A stretch of DNA of 64,000 nucleotides from Unio delphinus (lineage: Eukaryota > Mollusca > Bivalvia > Unionida > Unionidae): positions 15,138,001 through 15,202,000 of the forward strand of contig JAQISU010000210.1 of the NCBI GenBank assembly GCA_029339505.1. Reading direction: 5' to 3'. Within the stretch, counting starts at the first letter, position 1. Each line of letters opens with the position of its first letter. This document shows positions 54,961 through 64,000 of this stretch, in pieces. The notes beneath the pieces were generated by a model that was not told the origin of the DNA, ran no database searches, and saw nothing but the letters and a program-made list of their open reading frames with translations. A program made the translations under genes and the position numbers.

Positions 54961-56745
54961 GTCTGGATATATTCGGGTGACTATGCCCAAAATGATATCT
55001 GACATCGTCTTTGTCTTTTTATAACAACTAAACGTGGATTATAATATCCTGATAAATTAAAAGATTGTTAGCATATTGATGCATTTTACAGAACATTAGC
55101 ACCTTACAACTTTCGAGAATATGGACACATTAACATATTCAATATTGGAATTTATTTGAAAAACCACTGGAATTTAATTAGACCTTATATAGTTCGACGT
55201 TTTAAAGTACTAAATGGACTGTTTCCCGATTTGTATTCACAATACTATACCTTGTTATGTTAATGTTCACAATGCTTCATTGTAAGGAAATAAATTATTT
55301 CTTGAATATGACAACACATTTTTCATTTCGCTCGTTTCTGATCCTTATATCAAGACAGAAAAATAAAAGAGTCATAACACTACCACCAAAAGGAAAGAAA
55401 ACCAAACCTCGATTTAATTAAACTTGTTGTAACGAAGGAGTAGCTAGTTAATGATTTACGTTAAACTATAAACAGGACACTGTATTTACTGATAGCGGTA
55501 GATTCAATTCCTGTATACGATAGCTTCAAATACCCACACTGCTGTAGACCTATTTATATCATACGTATTTTCCCATCAGTTACTATTTATAGTTGGCGAT
55601 AGTAAGGTATTTGTAGAAGTAATGGGAGGTAACTCTTCGAAGTACGCAGTATTCAAATAACATAAAGTTCTATTCTACGCTATGCATTTATAAGTAGTTA
55701 TATATGACTCGCATGTCTTGTATGTTTTGAGGTCCGGAGATAATGGGTTATCCTATCGACTATGCCCATGTCACATTTGACCTCATATTTTGCCAACCTA
55801 CTATCTTTTCACAAGAAAACTTCTATATAAATGTTACTTGTATATCCTAAGTCCATGTACGATGAAGTTCGATATATTGCTCACGACAATTGGATCATTT
55901 AAAATATAAAGCAAATTTCCTTTTTTCATCACCTTCATACACGAATGTCAATATTTACATGCTAATACTGTATTCGTTTGCGATGTAAATCCAATAATTA
56001 TTCTGCAAATCCAATAATTATATATTATTCTGTAAATCCAATAATTATAACACGTGCATACTGTAGGCATCCTCGCATCGGGAACTACAAAAGCTGTTAT
56101 GGGTTGAGCACGGCTTGGAAGTAAAATGAAAGGTTAATCGTTATAAGTTAAACCTTCACAAATCAAAATGGGAAAATATATATTTTAAGCTAAAACAAAT
56201 TCATTCTAACAAGCAAGAAAAAGGATATAAAATATAAACAAAATATATTTGTATTAATTTAATGTTCCAAAACCCAAAAAAAACTCTTAGTTAGTACAAG
56301 ACAAGAACAGTGAATCCTCATGACAAAGAGCTGTGAAATGCAAGACCAACGTGTGCCTCCTGTACACCGGGTGTGGTATAAACGTATTTGTGACTGTTGT
56401 ACTGCCGTTAGCTTCAACATTCTTGGAAGAAATGTCAAATTTTACCATTTTAAGATGAAGACATTATGAGATAATCTACTCAAGTGAGATTAAAGCAAAT
56501 ATATAAATATTAAAAATATTTCAAAATTTGACAATATTAAGATCGTCTTGTTAGCCATATACCTATTCAACTGATTTCTACTTTCTTGCTAAAAACAGAC
56601 CATGATATCAATGTACCCGTTTGCCACCATATTGTTTTTGGACGAAGTAGAGACATTTACTTAGTAACACGTATCAATTGACAACATATAGGCAAATATA
56701 AGGCTTTTATTTGCACTTCCCTTACCATGTAATATTTTGACAAAC

Positions 56746-57186
56746 TCTGTTATAAGGGTACAGTAATAATTTTGTACATTTTTTTGGCATCCTTTTGTAT
56801 TGTTTTCAAATCTACATTGAATAAAGCTCTTGTATGTACACATTAACTGAATTGTGTGTGTGGTGGTGTCTCCAAATGTGTGAATAATTGTGTGTGTGTG
56901 TGTGTGTGTGTGATCAAGTAAGCAAAGGCCAAAATAAAATAAACCTGATACCTTATTGAGGTGTTTCATATGAAGCTACCCTTTTACTTACTGTAGCTCT
57001 TGCGCAAATTAGATGTGACAGAATAGGGTTTGGTTTGAAATATAAGAATTAAGAATGAAATAATTCGGAATAAATAATTTAATTATTATCGATTTATATG
57101 TTGATCAGATATTTAAACCTATATTTAGGAATTATTTGTTTGGTATTTGCAACATAATTAATAATAATAATAATAATAAATAATAA

Positions 57187-57217
<31 letters not shown>

Positions 57218-57621
57218 AAGAAGAAGAAGAAGAATTACAACAACAATAGCAAGAAATAGAAGAACAAAAAAAGAACAGAGATTGTGTATATTAAATTGTA
57301 TTTTTACATGTGAATCCCATTGCCGACATGTTAATTGGCGCGTCGATTTGGAGTGCATATATTTAATTGCGAAAACGCTTCTCTTCCATGTACAATGCAG
57401 TGGAATACTTAGCATATACTATTAAAATGACACAAAAAGCTGAAAACTAATTTATGACAGATTCAAGAGATAGAGAATGACCTGCTTATGATTCACATAA
57501 TTTTCTTTCTGTTCTGTTTGCTAACATGGCATTTCTTTAGCATTGCACACGTAATTGACGAATTGTTTGTGCTTACGGAAGAAGGGTTGGTTTTAAATGC
57601 TATTAATATATTTAGAAATTG
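56746..57621. other. Non-array spacer
   Basis: AT-rich sequence separating copy 9 from fragment 10, with no similarity to the unit that I can see. It contains a (GT)n run at about 56852-56912, (AAT)n at 57160-57188 and (AAG)n at 57188-57234. No coding exon is recognised; frames of 60-100 codons here are low-complexity or chance. Confidence 0.7.
57160..57235. repeat. (AAT)n followed by (AAG)n microsatellite
   Basis: TAATAATAATAATAATAA switches to about fifteen AAG trinucleotides. Trinucleotide tracts are otherwise absent from the array. Confidence 0.95.
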
Positions 57622-58705
57622 CGAAGCAGAATCATTTGTGAAAGAGCGAAATCCAATTTTCCTGTCAAATTTCATAAAAATGCGTTTCATATGTTTGTGA
57701 CAAAGTCACTTCAAATATTTCATACTTTTAGCATTGACTGACTTAATTATGGGGAATAGTCACTATTCACGCAAAATGGAAAGACTTGTGAGACAATATG
57801 TTTTCTGTTAAATGTGATTCAATTTATCTTCTCTATTTTAGTTCATGTGTAAATCTACAATAGTTAAATCAATTTAAAAGGCTTTCTTTCTAATGTTTTT
57901 TGTCAAACATGGCCATTATCTGTCTGCACCTTTCTTTACGGGTCTTTTATAAGATTTTCTGTTCTAAAAATGCCAGTTAATTTGGTATCTTGATAATGAA
58001 TCGGCGCAGTCATTAAAATTAAAAACCCACATTGCAATATGAGTTTTGTCAATGGTTTCACTCATTTCCCGCATAACGCTTCTAAAAAGTTTTTATTTAA
58101 AGATTGTCTTTCTTCATTAAACGCCGCCGAAATGTGCTAAAAAGAGAAGGAAAGGAAGGGGGATACCTAAATTACTGAAGCGTCACTCAGACCATAAACT
58201 TATGAAACCATCACTGTACAAAATAGTACATCTCAAAGTGAAATATATTCAACGTCACTGAGCAGAATAATAGTAGGGTGGAAACTTAAAATTACAGACT
58301 GTGGCATTTTCACATTGAAGACAGGACCTCCACTGAAGAATATTACTATCTTTGAATGGAAACGTATCAGGAGTTATATAACGGAATCGAAATTGTGTCG
58401 CATTATCGAGACAACCAATGCATACATGAAAATATTTTCAGGCCAAATACTAGTGAAAACTAAAGAACATGAAGACGATTGATGGCAGTGGTAGTTGTAG
58501 TAGACGTTACACTGCACAAAGATTTTCTATGAGTCAAGTCTATATTTCTCACCCTCACACAGATTAACAGCCCCAGCAAAATCGTCCGTTCTGGTATTTG
58601 ATCTGGCAGACCTTCATCACATACATGTACTAAAAAAATATTGTATCGAAAATATCCGTTGTGTTTAATTCATTTATTTTTCCTAGTTTCTGTAGAGAGT
58701 GAGAT
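57622..58705. repeat. Diverged macrosatellite fragment (copy 10)
   Basis: Corresponds to about 2050-3175 of copy 1: AAATCCAATTTTCCTGTCAAATTTCATAAAAATGCG, GTCATTAAAATTAAAAACCC, GGCATTTTCACATTGAAGACAGGACC and TATCTGGCAGACC-like blocks in order, with frequent substitutions and indels. It ends exactly where the compound microsatellite would begin (GTAGAGAGTGAGATAGATC), with no (TA)n or (GA)n tract. Confidence 0.85.
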
Positions 58706-59030
58706 AGATCATAAAACGTCTGATTTTGCTGCACATTCTTTAAAGTCAGCAAACTTCTCCAAACATAGTACATTATCGCAATTTCTAAAATGATATACGA
58801 ATGCTACAAATCGAATTCTCTTGAGAGAGAAATAAGTTAATGGGTGTTCAACTGGTGTAAGACCAATCCTGTTTCAATAAACTTGAATTTATAGTACGAA
58901 AATATACATCTTGATATTTCATCAATGCTATAAATTCACACACATACACACACACACACGTATGAATCTATGAAGCCGCTAAAAAGAACGTCACAAACAT
59001 AGTCCATTTAGCCCAATTATCCCACTGCAG
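58706..59030. other. Intergenic, no gene seen
   Basis: AT-rich sequence with only a short (CA)n run at about 58936-58958. Confidence 0.6.
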
Positions 59031-59032
59031 TA

Positions 59033-59550
59033 GTAAGATCACAAAGAGTTCCAGCTACAAAGAGCTCTTCGAGATAACTAACAAACTAATGTTAAGGAAC
59101 AAATGCACACCACTTCCAACTAGCGTCTCTCCAGCAGACCTTCCTGATCTGTTTGCAAATTTCTTGTGTCACCAGGTACAATTCATTAGAGATGCGCTCG
59201 ACAACACAAGTTCAATTGACTCGTCATCACCATACAGTAGCGATACAGAGTTTAGGCGACAATCGTTAGCAGCATTTTAACCTGTATCTATGGATTTATT
59301 ACGGAAAGTCGGGATGAAGAGTATGCCAAAGTCCAAATCCAACGTCACTACTGAACTCATGGTAATAATACCTCTCTCTCATCCGGGGAATTCGCTTCAT
59401 TTTTCAAAATGGCCATTGTAAAGCCTCTGCTGAAGAAACCAACACTTGACCATAATGATTTAAAGAACCGCCTAGTTTCTAATCTCCCATTTATATACAA
59501 CATCTTAGAAAATGTTGTTTTAACCCAACAGATACAACTCTTCTAATGAC
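59033..59550 (+). pseudogene. Decayed LINE (CR1/Jockey-like) ORF2 fragment
   Basis: Conceptual translation in shifting frames gives KSSSYKELFEITNKL, then TPLPTSVSPADLPDLFANFL and QFIRDALD (59089-59280), then PVSMDLLRKVGMKSMPKSKS, and finally EFASFFKMAIVKPLLKKP (from about 59389) with LDHNDLKN and VSNLPFIYNILENVV. This order is the linker between endonuclease and RT followed by the first RT motifs of CR1/Rex1/Jockey-type non-LTR elements. There is a stop after AAF at 59278-59280, at least one frameshift, and no RT catalytic YxDD region, so it is a short dead relic. Confidence 0.75.
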
Positions 59551-59571
59551 ATTCTTTCTGCTGTGGACAGT

Positions 59572-59602
59572 CCTCATCCTCCTTGATTTTATCCTGTCCA
59601 CA
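59572..59602. other. Inverted repeat
   Basis: TGTGGACAG (59572-59580) and CTGTCCACA (59594-59602) form a 9-bp perfect stem with a 13-nt loop, just past the LINE relic. No function assigned. Confidence 0.5.
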
Positions 59603-59705
59603 AAACTATGTCACACACTTGTATTGAGATTAACAACAATTTTCTTTCATGAATAGAATTATCATAAGAAATGCAGAGGTACAGAAATATAAATCCTACT
59701 TCAAA

Positions 59706-60040
59706 TCATCAATCAATTAACATTTCTTGTTTCTCAAGATAATCTGGATTCAGTTCCAGAAAGGGATCCAGGTGTAATTTTTTGTCCTCCACCTGCACTC
59801 TGGATCCATATGGGGTTTGTTCTGGTCTCCTTACCAGTCTCTCTGAAACATTCCACAAACGTATTACTGGTGACGGATCATATGTTGGAATGTCATTTGT
59901 ATGGAAGATTATAAAGAGTAGGTTGGAAAGAACCCAAGGTCTCAAACAAGATCTCCAGTCACTCTTCACCATTTTCATCTAGATATCTCCATATCAAGTC
60001 ATTTGTTTTGATAAACTGAAAATATGGCGTCGGCATTTGA
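59706..60040 (-). pseudogene. Unidentified exon-like segment
   Basis: On the minus strand a frame stays open for 89 codons and ends at a TGA near 59706, with non-repetitive composition: HTNDIPTYDPSPVIRLWNV, RRPEQTPYGSRVQ, LHLDPFLELNPDYLEKQE. Upstream, a second frame (FIKTNDLIWRYLDENGEE, beginning after a TTTTCAG that could be a splice acceptor, about 60035) overlaps it and also reads like protein, with LEILFETLG after one stop. This looks like an exon or retrocopy with a frameshift and a stop rather than noise. I do not recognise the family; it could be a host gene relic or transposon-encoded. Confidence 0.35.
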
Positions 60041-60610
60041 CCGACTTTGTATAGCAGAGTGCAGCGCAGGGAGCATACTAAGCAGGGAACCAGACTATAT
60101 CCAACTGACAAACATGACTCTACTTAGGTAGTACACTTAAATTACAGTCATTGTTTTGGTTTCTCATAAGAAACCACTGATGGATATCAACGTATAACAA
60201 AAAGAGAACCTAAGAATACCAGCATACAATGAATTTCTCTTAACATACCGCCTATGAATATTAGCATACAATTGACACATTTTAAAAGACCACCTACAGG
60301 AAACAAATATATGTACTGCTTCTCGTATCTGAGACGTGGTCATTTCACAGAACTCTTGTGAGGACTATAATGAAGTCAAAGATAGTCACTTAAATTGTTT
60401 TAAGACAAATGGTGAAACAAATATGTTCTCTTTGGTAGATGACTTCAGAAGTATGCCATTTATTAACATGAGCTGCCTTGGCTTTGACAAAAATAATGCT
60501 ATTCAAGTTAATAGACTAACAGCTGATATTCTGGAATTCGTATTCATAACGCAATGAAAATGATTAGGCAGTATGTATTTATATATAAACATTATACATA
60601 CATTTTGCTT
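60041..60610. other. Intergenic, no gene seen
   Basis: Contains a small GTCGG/CCGAC hairpin at about 60028-60044 on its left edge and a 73-codon plus-strand frame from a GTG (60336-60557) that has no recognisable motif and is not supported as a gene. Confidence 0.5.
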
Positions 60611-60612
60611 AA

Positions 60613-60856
60613 GGGGCCCCCAAGTGGTAGAGTGGTCTAAAGTGCTCTCCGTTATGGATCACTGCCATCTCACCTCTGCGTGGGTTCAAGTCTTAGATTC
60701 GGCCAATGTGGGTATGGGAGAAAGCTTGGCAGTAGCTTCTCATAAGTTGGTGGTTCATTCCAGGGGCTTTCCCAGGTTCTTCCTCCACCATAAATACTGG
60801 CCACCATGTATAGCCTATATTGTACTGAAAATGGCGTCAAACCATACAACAACATT
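60613..60856 (+). mobile_element. Solitary SINE family B, plus strand
   Basis: GGGGCCCCCAAGTGGTAGAG head, TGGTCTAAAGTGC A-box region, GGGTTCAAGTCTTAGATTC B box, CTTCCTCCACCATAAATACTGG body, GGCGTCAAACCATACAACAAC 3' end. Clearly the same family as the array copies, but in opposite orientation and diverged. Confidence 0.8.
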
Positions 60857-61512
60857 TTGCTTAACCTTTTTATGGTATGTTGGTGATCTGCTTACAAGCA
60901 AATTTTATGTGATTGCTGAAGTCTCAATAAATATAATCGCACAATTCTGATGTTTATTCCATATTTTAATCTTTTGAATTCCAACTGTTTTATAAACTTT
61001 CTTTCATGTTATCGCCTTAACGCTGGGCATTGTAATGATTATATATGTATGATTGGCTGTCTGGATGGAAGCACATTATTCTATGGAGAAAAAATGCATG
61101 TTTGATTTTAGAGGTCAGTGCAAATCTTTGACCTTGATTCAAATACTTCTAAATATAATTGATTAATTACAATTACTTTTAATTGTTTGGATTGCATCAC
61201 ATTCATAAATGCTTACTTTAGAACAGAATGAATAAATTACATTAAAACATGTAGAATGTCATCAATTCTTTCTAAGTCATTTAATAAGTTTAAAAATAAG
61301 TCAAAATCAATATATTTATATGCATTGTACTTTTCTAAGAAGGCCAGAGAAATGCATGTCAAAGTAATTTTGTTTCCAAAAAAAATCAGCAATAGGCATT
61401 CCAATTTGAATATTAATTAGTATAAGGGAGATAACTATATATCAATTAAGTATCACAAATATTATGAATAGTCCAAAATAAATATTTTTATTTGAGTAAT
61501 CCATATCAAATA
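60857..61512. other. Intergenic, no gene seen
   Basis: AT-rich; holds an AAGGGAGATAACT motif at 61423-61437. Confidence 0.6.
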
Positions 61513-61550
61513 TCATGTGTGTGTGATTTTGAACATAGCATTAACAATGT
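61513..61550 (-). mobile_element. SINE family A 3'-end fragment
   Basis: On the minus strand ACATTGTTAATGCTATGTTC plus a CACACA tail resembles the family A 3' end (AAATTGTTAAAGCCACGTTAAAAG + CA tail). It lies next to a longer copy, so it may be a local duplication. Confidence 0.45.
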
Positions 61551-61565
61551 TTTAGTGATATCACT

Positions 61566-61735
61566 AGTGTGTGATTTCAATTTTGAATGTAGCTTTAACA
61601 ATTATTCAGTCATATTGCAACGATGTCTGCATTGAGGCAGTTTATAGTGATGTCTAGAACTGGGGCATCATGCCGCAGATATGTAACATGATGTCCCACC
61701 TAGTCACATTATCCTGACACCAGGCCGACCATGCC
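61566..61735 (-). mobile_element. Solitary SINE family A, 5'-truncated
   Basis: Its reverse complement reads GGCCTGGTGTCAGGATAATGTGACTAGGTGGGACATCATG, GCGGCATGATGCCCCAGTTC, ACTATAAACTGCCTC, CAGACATCG and AATTGTTAAAGC, aligning along the body of the array copies with about 15-20% differences by eye. The tRNA head is missing. This establishes family A as a dispersed element independent of the array. Confidence 0.8.
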
Positions 61736-62255
61736 AAACTTGTAAAGAGGTACAAGTTATCTTGTTATAAAGGGAGGTAATAGTACTCTTTATAGTAATC
61801 GATAATAGTAAACTTGTCACAGAGAAGTAATGCTAATCTTGTCATGGAGTTAATATTAAATTTGTCATAGTAATCCTGTTATAAAGGGATGTCATAATAA
61901 ACTTGTAAAGAGCTAATACTAATCTTGTTATAAAGAGAGGCAATAGTACTCTTACGGCAAAGGGAGGTAAATGTCAACTTGCTGTAATCAGGTAGCCGTA
62001 ATCGTGTGGTAAAGGGACGTAACAGTAATCTTGGTACACATGTAGGTAATAGTAAACTTGTTGCAAAGAGGCAATTTTTAATCTTACAAAGGAGTTATTA
62101 GTGAACTTGCAAAGGGAGGTAATACTTTTTGTTGCAAAGGGAGTTAATAGTAATCTTATTGTAAAGGGATGCAATAATATTTGTATTGTAAAGAGAAGTA
62201 GTATAAATCATTTATGAAAGGGAAGAAATAGTAATATATTGTAAATAAATGTAAC
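61736..62255. repeat. Degenerate minisatellite with AAAGGGAGGTAAT motif
   Basis: About 18 imperfect repeats of a unit near 28 bp, roughly AATAGTAATCTTGTTATAAAGGGAGGT (for example 61768-61783, 61964-61971, 62105-62122, 62135-62150). Unit lengths vary. Confidence 0.75.
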
Positions 62256-62343
62256 TTTTTTAAGGAATCATGTCATTAGAAAGCAATCATGCTGTAATCA
62301 AATACTATGTATGTGACATATATAATACAAAAGGAATCATTGT

Positions 62344-62582
62344 GTTGTTGTTGGGTTAAAAGCCATTTTTCAGCACAAAAATGGCCATACATGGTAGCCA
62401 GTATTATTGGTGCAGGAAGAACCCAGGAAAACTCTGGAAAGAACCACTGACCCACGAGAAGATACCAGCAAGCTTTCTCACATACCCACATTAGCCGAGC
62501 CTGAGATTCGAACCCACGCAAACAGAGGTGAGATGGCAGTGATCCATAACAGTGAGCGCTTTAGACCACTCAGAGCCCCCAT
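62344..62582 (-). mobile_element. Solitary SINE family B, minus strand
   Basis: TTGTTGTTGGGTTAAAAGCC tail side, GGTGCAGGAAGAACCCAGG body, CTGAGATTCGAACCCACGC B box, and GCTTTAGACCACTCAGAGCCCCC head. Inverted relative to the copy 0.7 kb to the right. Confidence 0.82.
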
Positions 62583-62599
62583 TGTGTAACTAATAATGG

Positions 62600-63020
62600 T
62601 TAAGTTGTAATCAGATCGCGATAACATAATACTGATGTAATCATGCTGTAACCTAACTGTGATTACAGCATAATCTAAAAGTAATTCTGTTGTAATCTAA
62701 CAGTGGTTATGCTGAAATCTAAAATTAACTTTGTTTACCAATTACACTGTAATCTAAAAGTAATTGTGTTGTAATCTAATAGTAATCCTGTTGTTATCTA
62801 GCAGTAATCATGTTATACACTAATAGCAATTACATTGTAATCCAGAAGTACTCATGTTGTAATCTAATAGCAATCATGTTGTGATCTATCAGTAAGCATT
62901 TTATATTATAATAGCAATTACATTGTAATCTCAAAGTAATCCTGTTGTTGTCTAGCAGTAAGCATGTTATATACTAATAGCAATTACATTGTAATCTAGA
63001 AGTAATAGTGTTGTAAATCA
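62600..63020. repeat. 22-bp minisatellite with 66-bp higher-order period
   Basis: Units of 21-23 bp such as GTTGTAATCTAATAGCAATCAT. In the right half, three variants cycle (GTTGT..CTAGCAGTAAGCAT, GTTATATACTAATAGCAATTACA, TTGTAATCTAGAAGTAATAGT), giving a 66-bp higher-order repeat. Confidence 0.8.
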
Positions 63021-63240
63021 AGTTTCTAACAGTTTTATTTTTGTTTCCTTTCTTAATATTACAATATTCAGGTAATAAATGTGTCCACATCACTAATGCA
63101 TGTATGACACAATAAATTATTACACTGTCTTAAAAAGGCAACCAAACATACTGAGAACAAATTATATATCTCTTACATTAATTTGGTGATGTGGAATGCT
63201 ACAATATTCATTAACATTTAGTACACTTTACCACCCTTAA
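63021..63240. other. Intergenic, nothing seen
   Basis: Short AT-rich stretch without repeats or coding signals. Confidence 0.6.
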
Positions 63241-63241
63241 C

Positions 63242-63500
63242 GGGGACCCCCGAGTGGCCGAGTGGTCTAAAGCTCTGTCCGTTACGGACCACTGCCAACT
63301 CACCTCTGTCTGTGTGTTTTCGAGTCTAAGATTCGGCAAATGAAGTTATGTGAGAAAGCTTGCCAGTAGCTTCTTGTGGGTCGGTGGTTCTTTCCGGGGT
63401 TTGTCCGGGTTCTTCCTCCACTATTAATACTGGCCGCCATGTAGAGCCTATATTGTGCTGATAAATGGCATTAAACCACAAAAAACAAAAAAAACCACCC
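63242..63500 (+). mobile_element. Solitary SINE family B, best-preserved head
   Basis: GGGGACCCCCGAGTGGCCGA with A box TGGCCGAGTGG (63256) and B-box-like TTTTCGAGTC about 61 nt later. This interval suits a class II (Leu/Ser) tRNA ancestor with a long variable arm. The body ends GGCATTAAACCACAAAAAACAAAAAAAACC, so the tail here is A-rich rather than (CAA)n. Confidence 0.83.
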
Positions 63501-63534
63501 TTAAAGTTGTGTTTCAATAATCTTTTAAGTATAG

Positions 63535-63763
63535 CACACTAGCACCACTACCACAATGGTAGGTAATACATGACACCACACTAGCACCACTACCACCATG
63601 GTAGGTAATACATGACACCACACTAGCACCACAATGGTAGGAAATACATGACACCACACTAGCACCACTACCACAATGGTAGGTAATACATGATACCACA
63701 CTAGCACCACTACCACCATGGTAGGTAATACATGATACCACACTAGCACCACTACCACCATGC
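63535..63763. repeat. 42-bp minisatellite
   Basis: Unit CACACTAGCACCACTACCAC... with AATGGTAGGTAATACATGA, about 5.5 copies starting at 63535, 63577, 63619 (a 36-bp unit lacking CTACCA), 63655 and 63697. Because 42 and 36 are multiples of three, minus-strand frames stay open as VVVVLVWYHVLPT repeats; this is a consequence of period, not evidence of a gene. Confidence 0.92.
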
Positions 63764-64000
63764 CTTAAAGTGTTCTTGGATTCATTATAAAGATTTTATA
63801 AAATATTTTTCATCTTCCACGAAACAACTGGCAACAGCTATCATGATTACAATAACATTATTCAGTCTGAATAATGAGGCAACAAAATGTTGAGAAAACT
63901 TATATTCAGTGTAAATATAAATGTATATATTGACAAAGTTATTTGTAATAAATGTAAGCATGTACATAATTAGTACTTGGTTCATTTATGTACAAGGACA
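63764..64000. other. Intergenic, no gene seen
   Basis: AT-rich; a 66-codon minus-strand frame is present but has no recognisable feature. Confidence 0.5.

Noticed and set aside
60336..60557. 73-codon plus-strand frame
   Set aside because: GTG start only, no homology that I recognise, no repeats or context to support a gene.
63242..63330. Functional tRNA-Leu/Ser gene
   Set aside because: The head shows A- and B-box motifs but no complete cloverleaf with an acceptor stem, and it continues into a repeated SINE body.
63514..63761. Repetitive protein gene (VVVVLVWYH repeats)
   Set aside because: The open frames follow from a 42-bp period divisible by three. Two minus-strand frames are open simultaneously and there is no flanking coding context.
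63535..63763. CRISPR-like array
   Set aside because: The 42-bp unit is repeated continuously without unique spacers, in eukaryotic context.

Overview
The window looks like AT-rich, gene-poor nuclear DNA from an animal, most likely a mollusc or another lophotrochozoan. This is inferred from four things: dense dinucleotide microsatellites, two tRNA-derived SINE families with mollusc-like bodies, a Penelope-like retroelement, and an AAGGGAGATAACT-type motif at 61423-61437 that I associate with molluscan non-coding DNA. There are no bacterial-style operons and no intact host gene that I can defend. The only well-supported protein-coding sequence belongs to retroelements.

Positions 1 to about 56745 are a head-to-tail macrosatellite array. 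The unit is about 6.1-6.4 kb and recurs as nine copies; a diverged tenth fragment lies at 57622-58705. In the phase used here (each unit opening with CTATGGAAAGAAAATAC) copies begin at 1, 6114, 12288, 18484, 24736, 31098, 40781, 46888 and 52834. Each complete unit carries, in order: a minus-strand SINE (family B, Leu/Ser-tRNA type), a (TA)n site, a plus-strand SINE (family A) with a (CA)n tail, a compound (CT)/(TA)/(GA) tract, and about 2.7 kb of AT-rich sequence with no recognisable gene. Copies differ mainly in microsatellite length. Copies 2 and 3 look like a very recent duplication. Copies 6-8 form a separate subgroup. Copy 9 and fragment 10 are progressively diverged and rearranged at the right edge.

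Copy 6 carries a Penelope-like element (about 31817-35265) inserted in its (TA)n tract. It encodes a reverse transcriptase joined to a cysteine cluster and a GIY-YIG endonuclease. The frame is broken by one in-frame TAA and by a probable frameshift near the N-terminus. The element has a perfect 208-bp inverted repeat (left end against the region just after the ORF) and a 3' tail containing a candidate type I hammerhead ribozyme. Copy 8 has about 1.1 kb of unit replaced by about 1.06 kb of unrelated sequence.

Positions 58706-64000 are ordinary intergenic DNA: a decayed LINE fragment, an unidentified exon-like segment on the minus strand, three solitary family B SINEs, a 5'-truncated family A SINE, and three minisatellites (AAAGGGAGGTAAT-type; a 22-bp unit with a 66-bp higher-order period; a 42-bp unit). 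Solitary SINEs outside the array show that the SINEs are dispersed families that were trapped in the unit before it was amplified.
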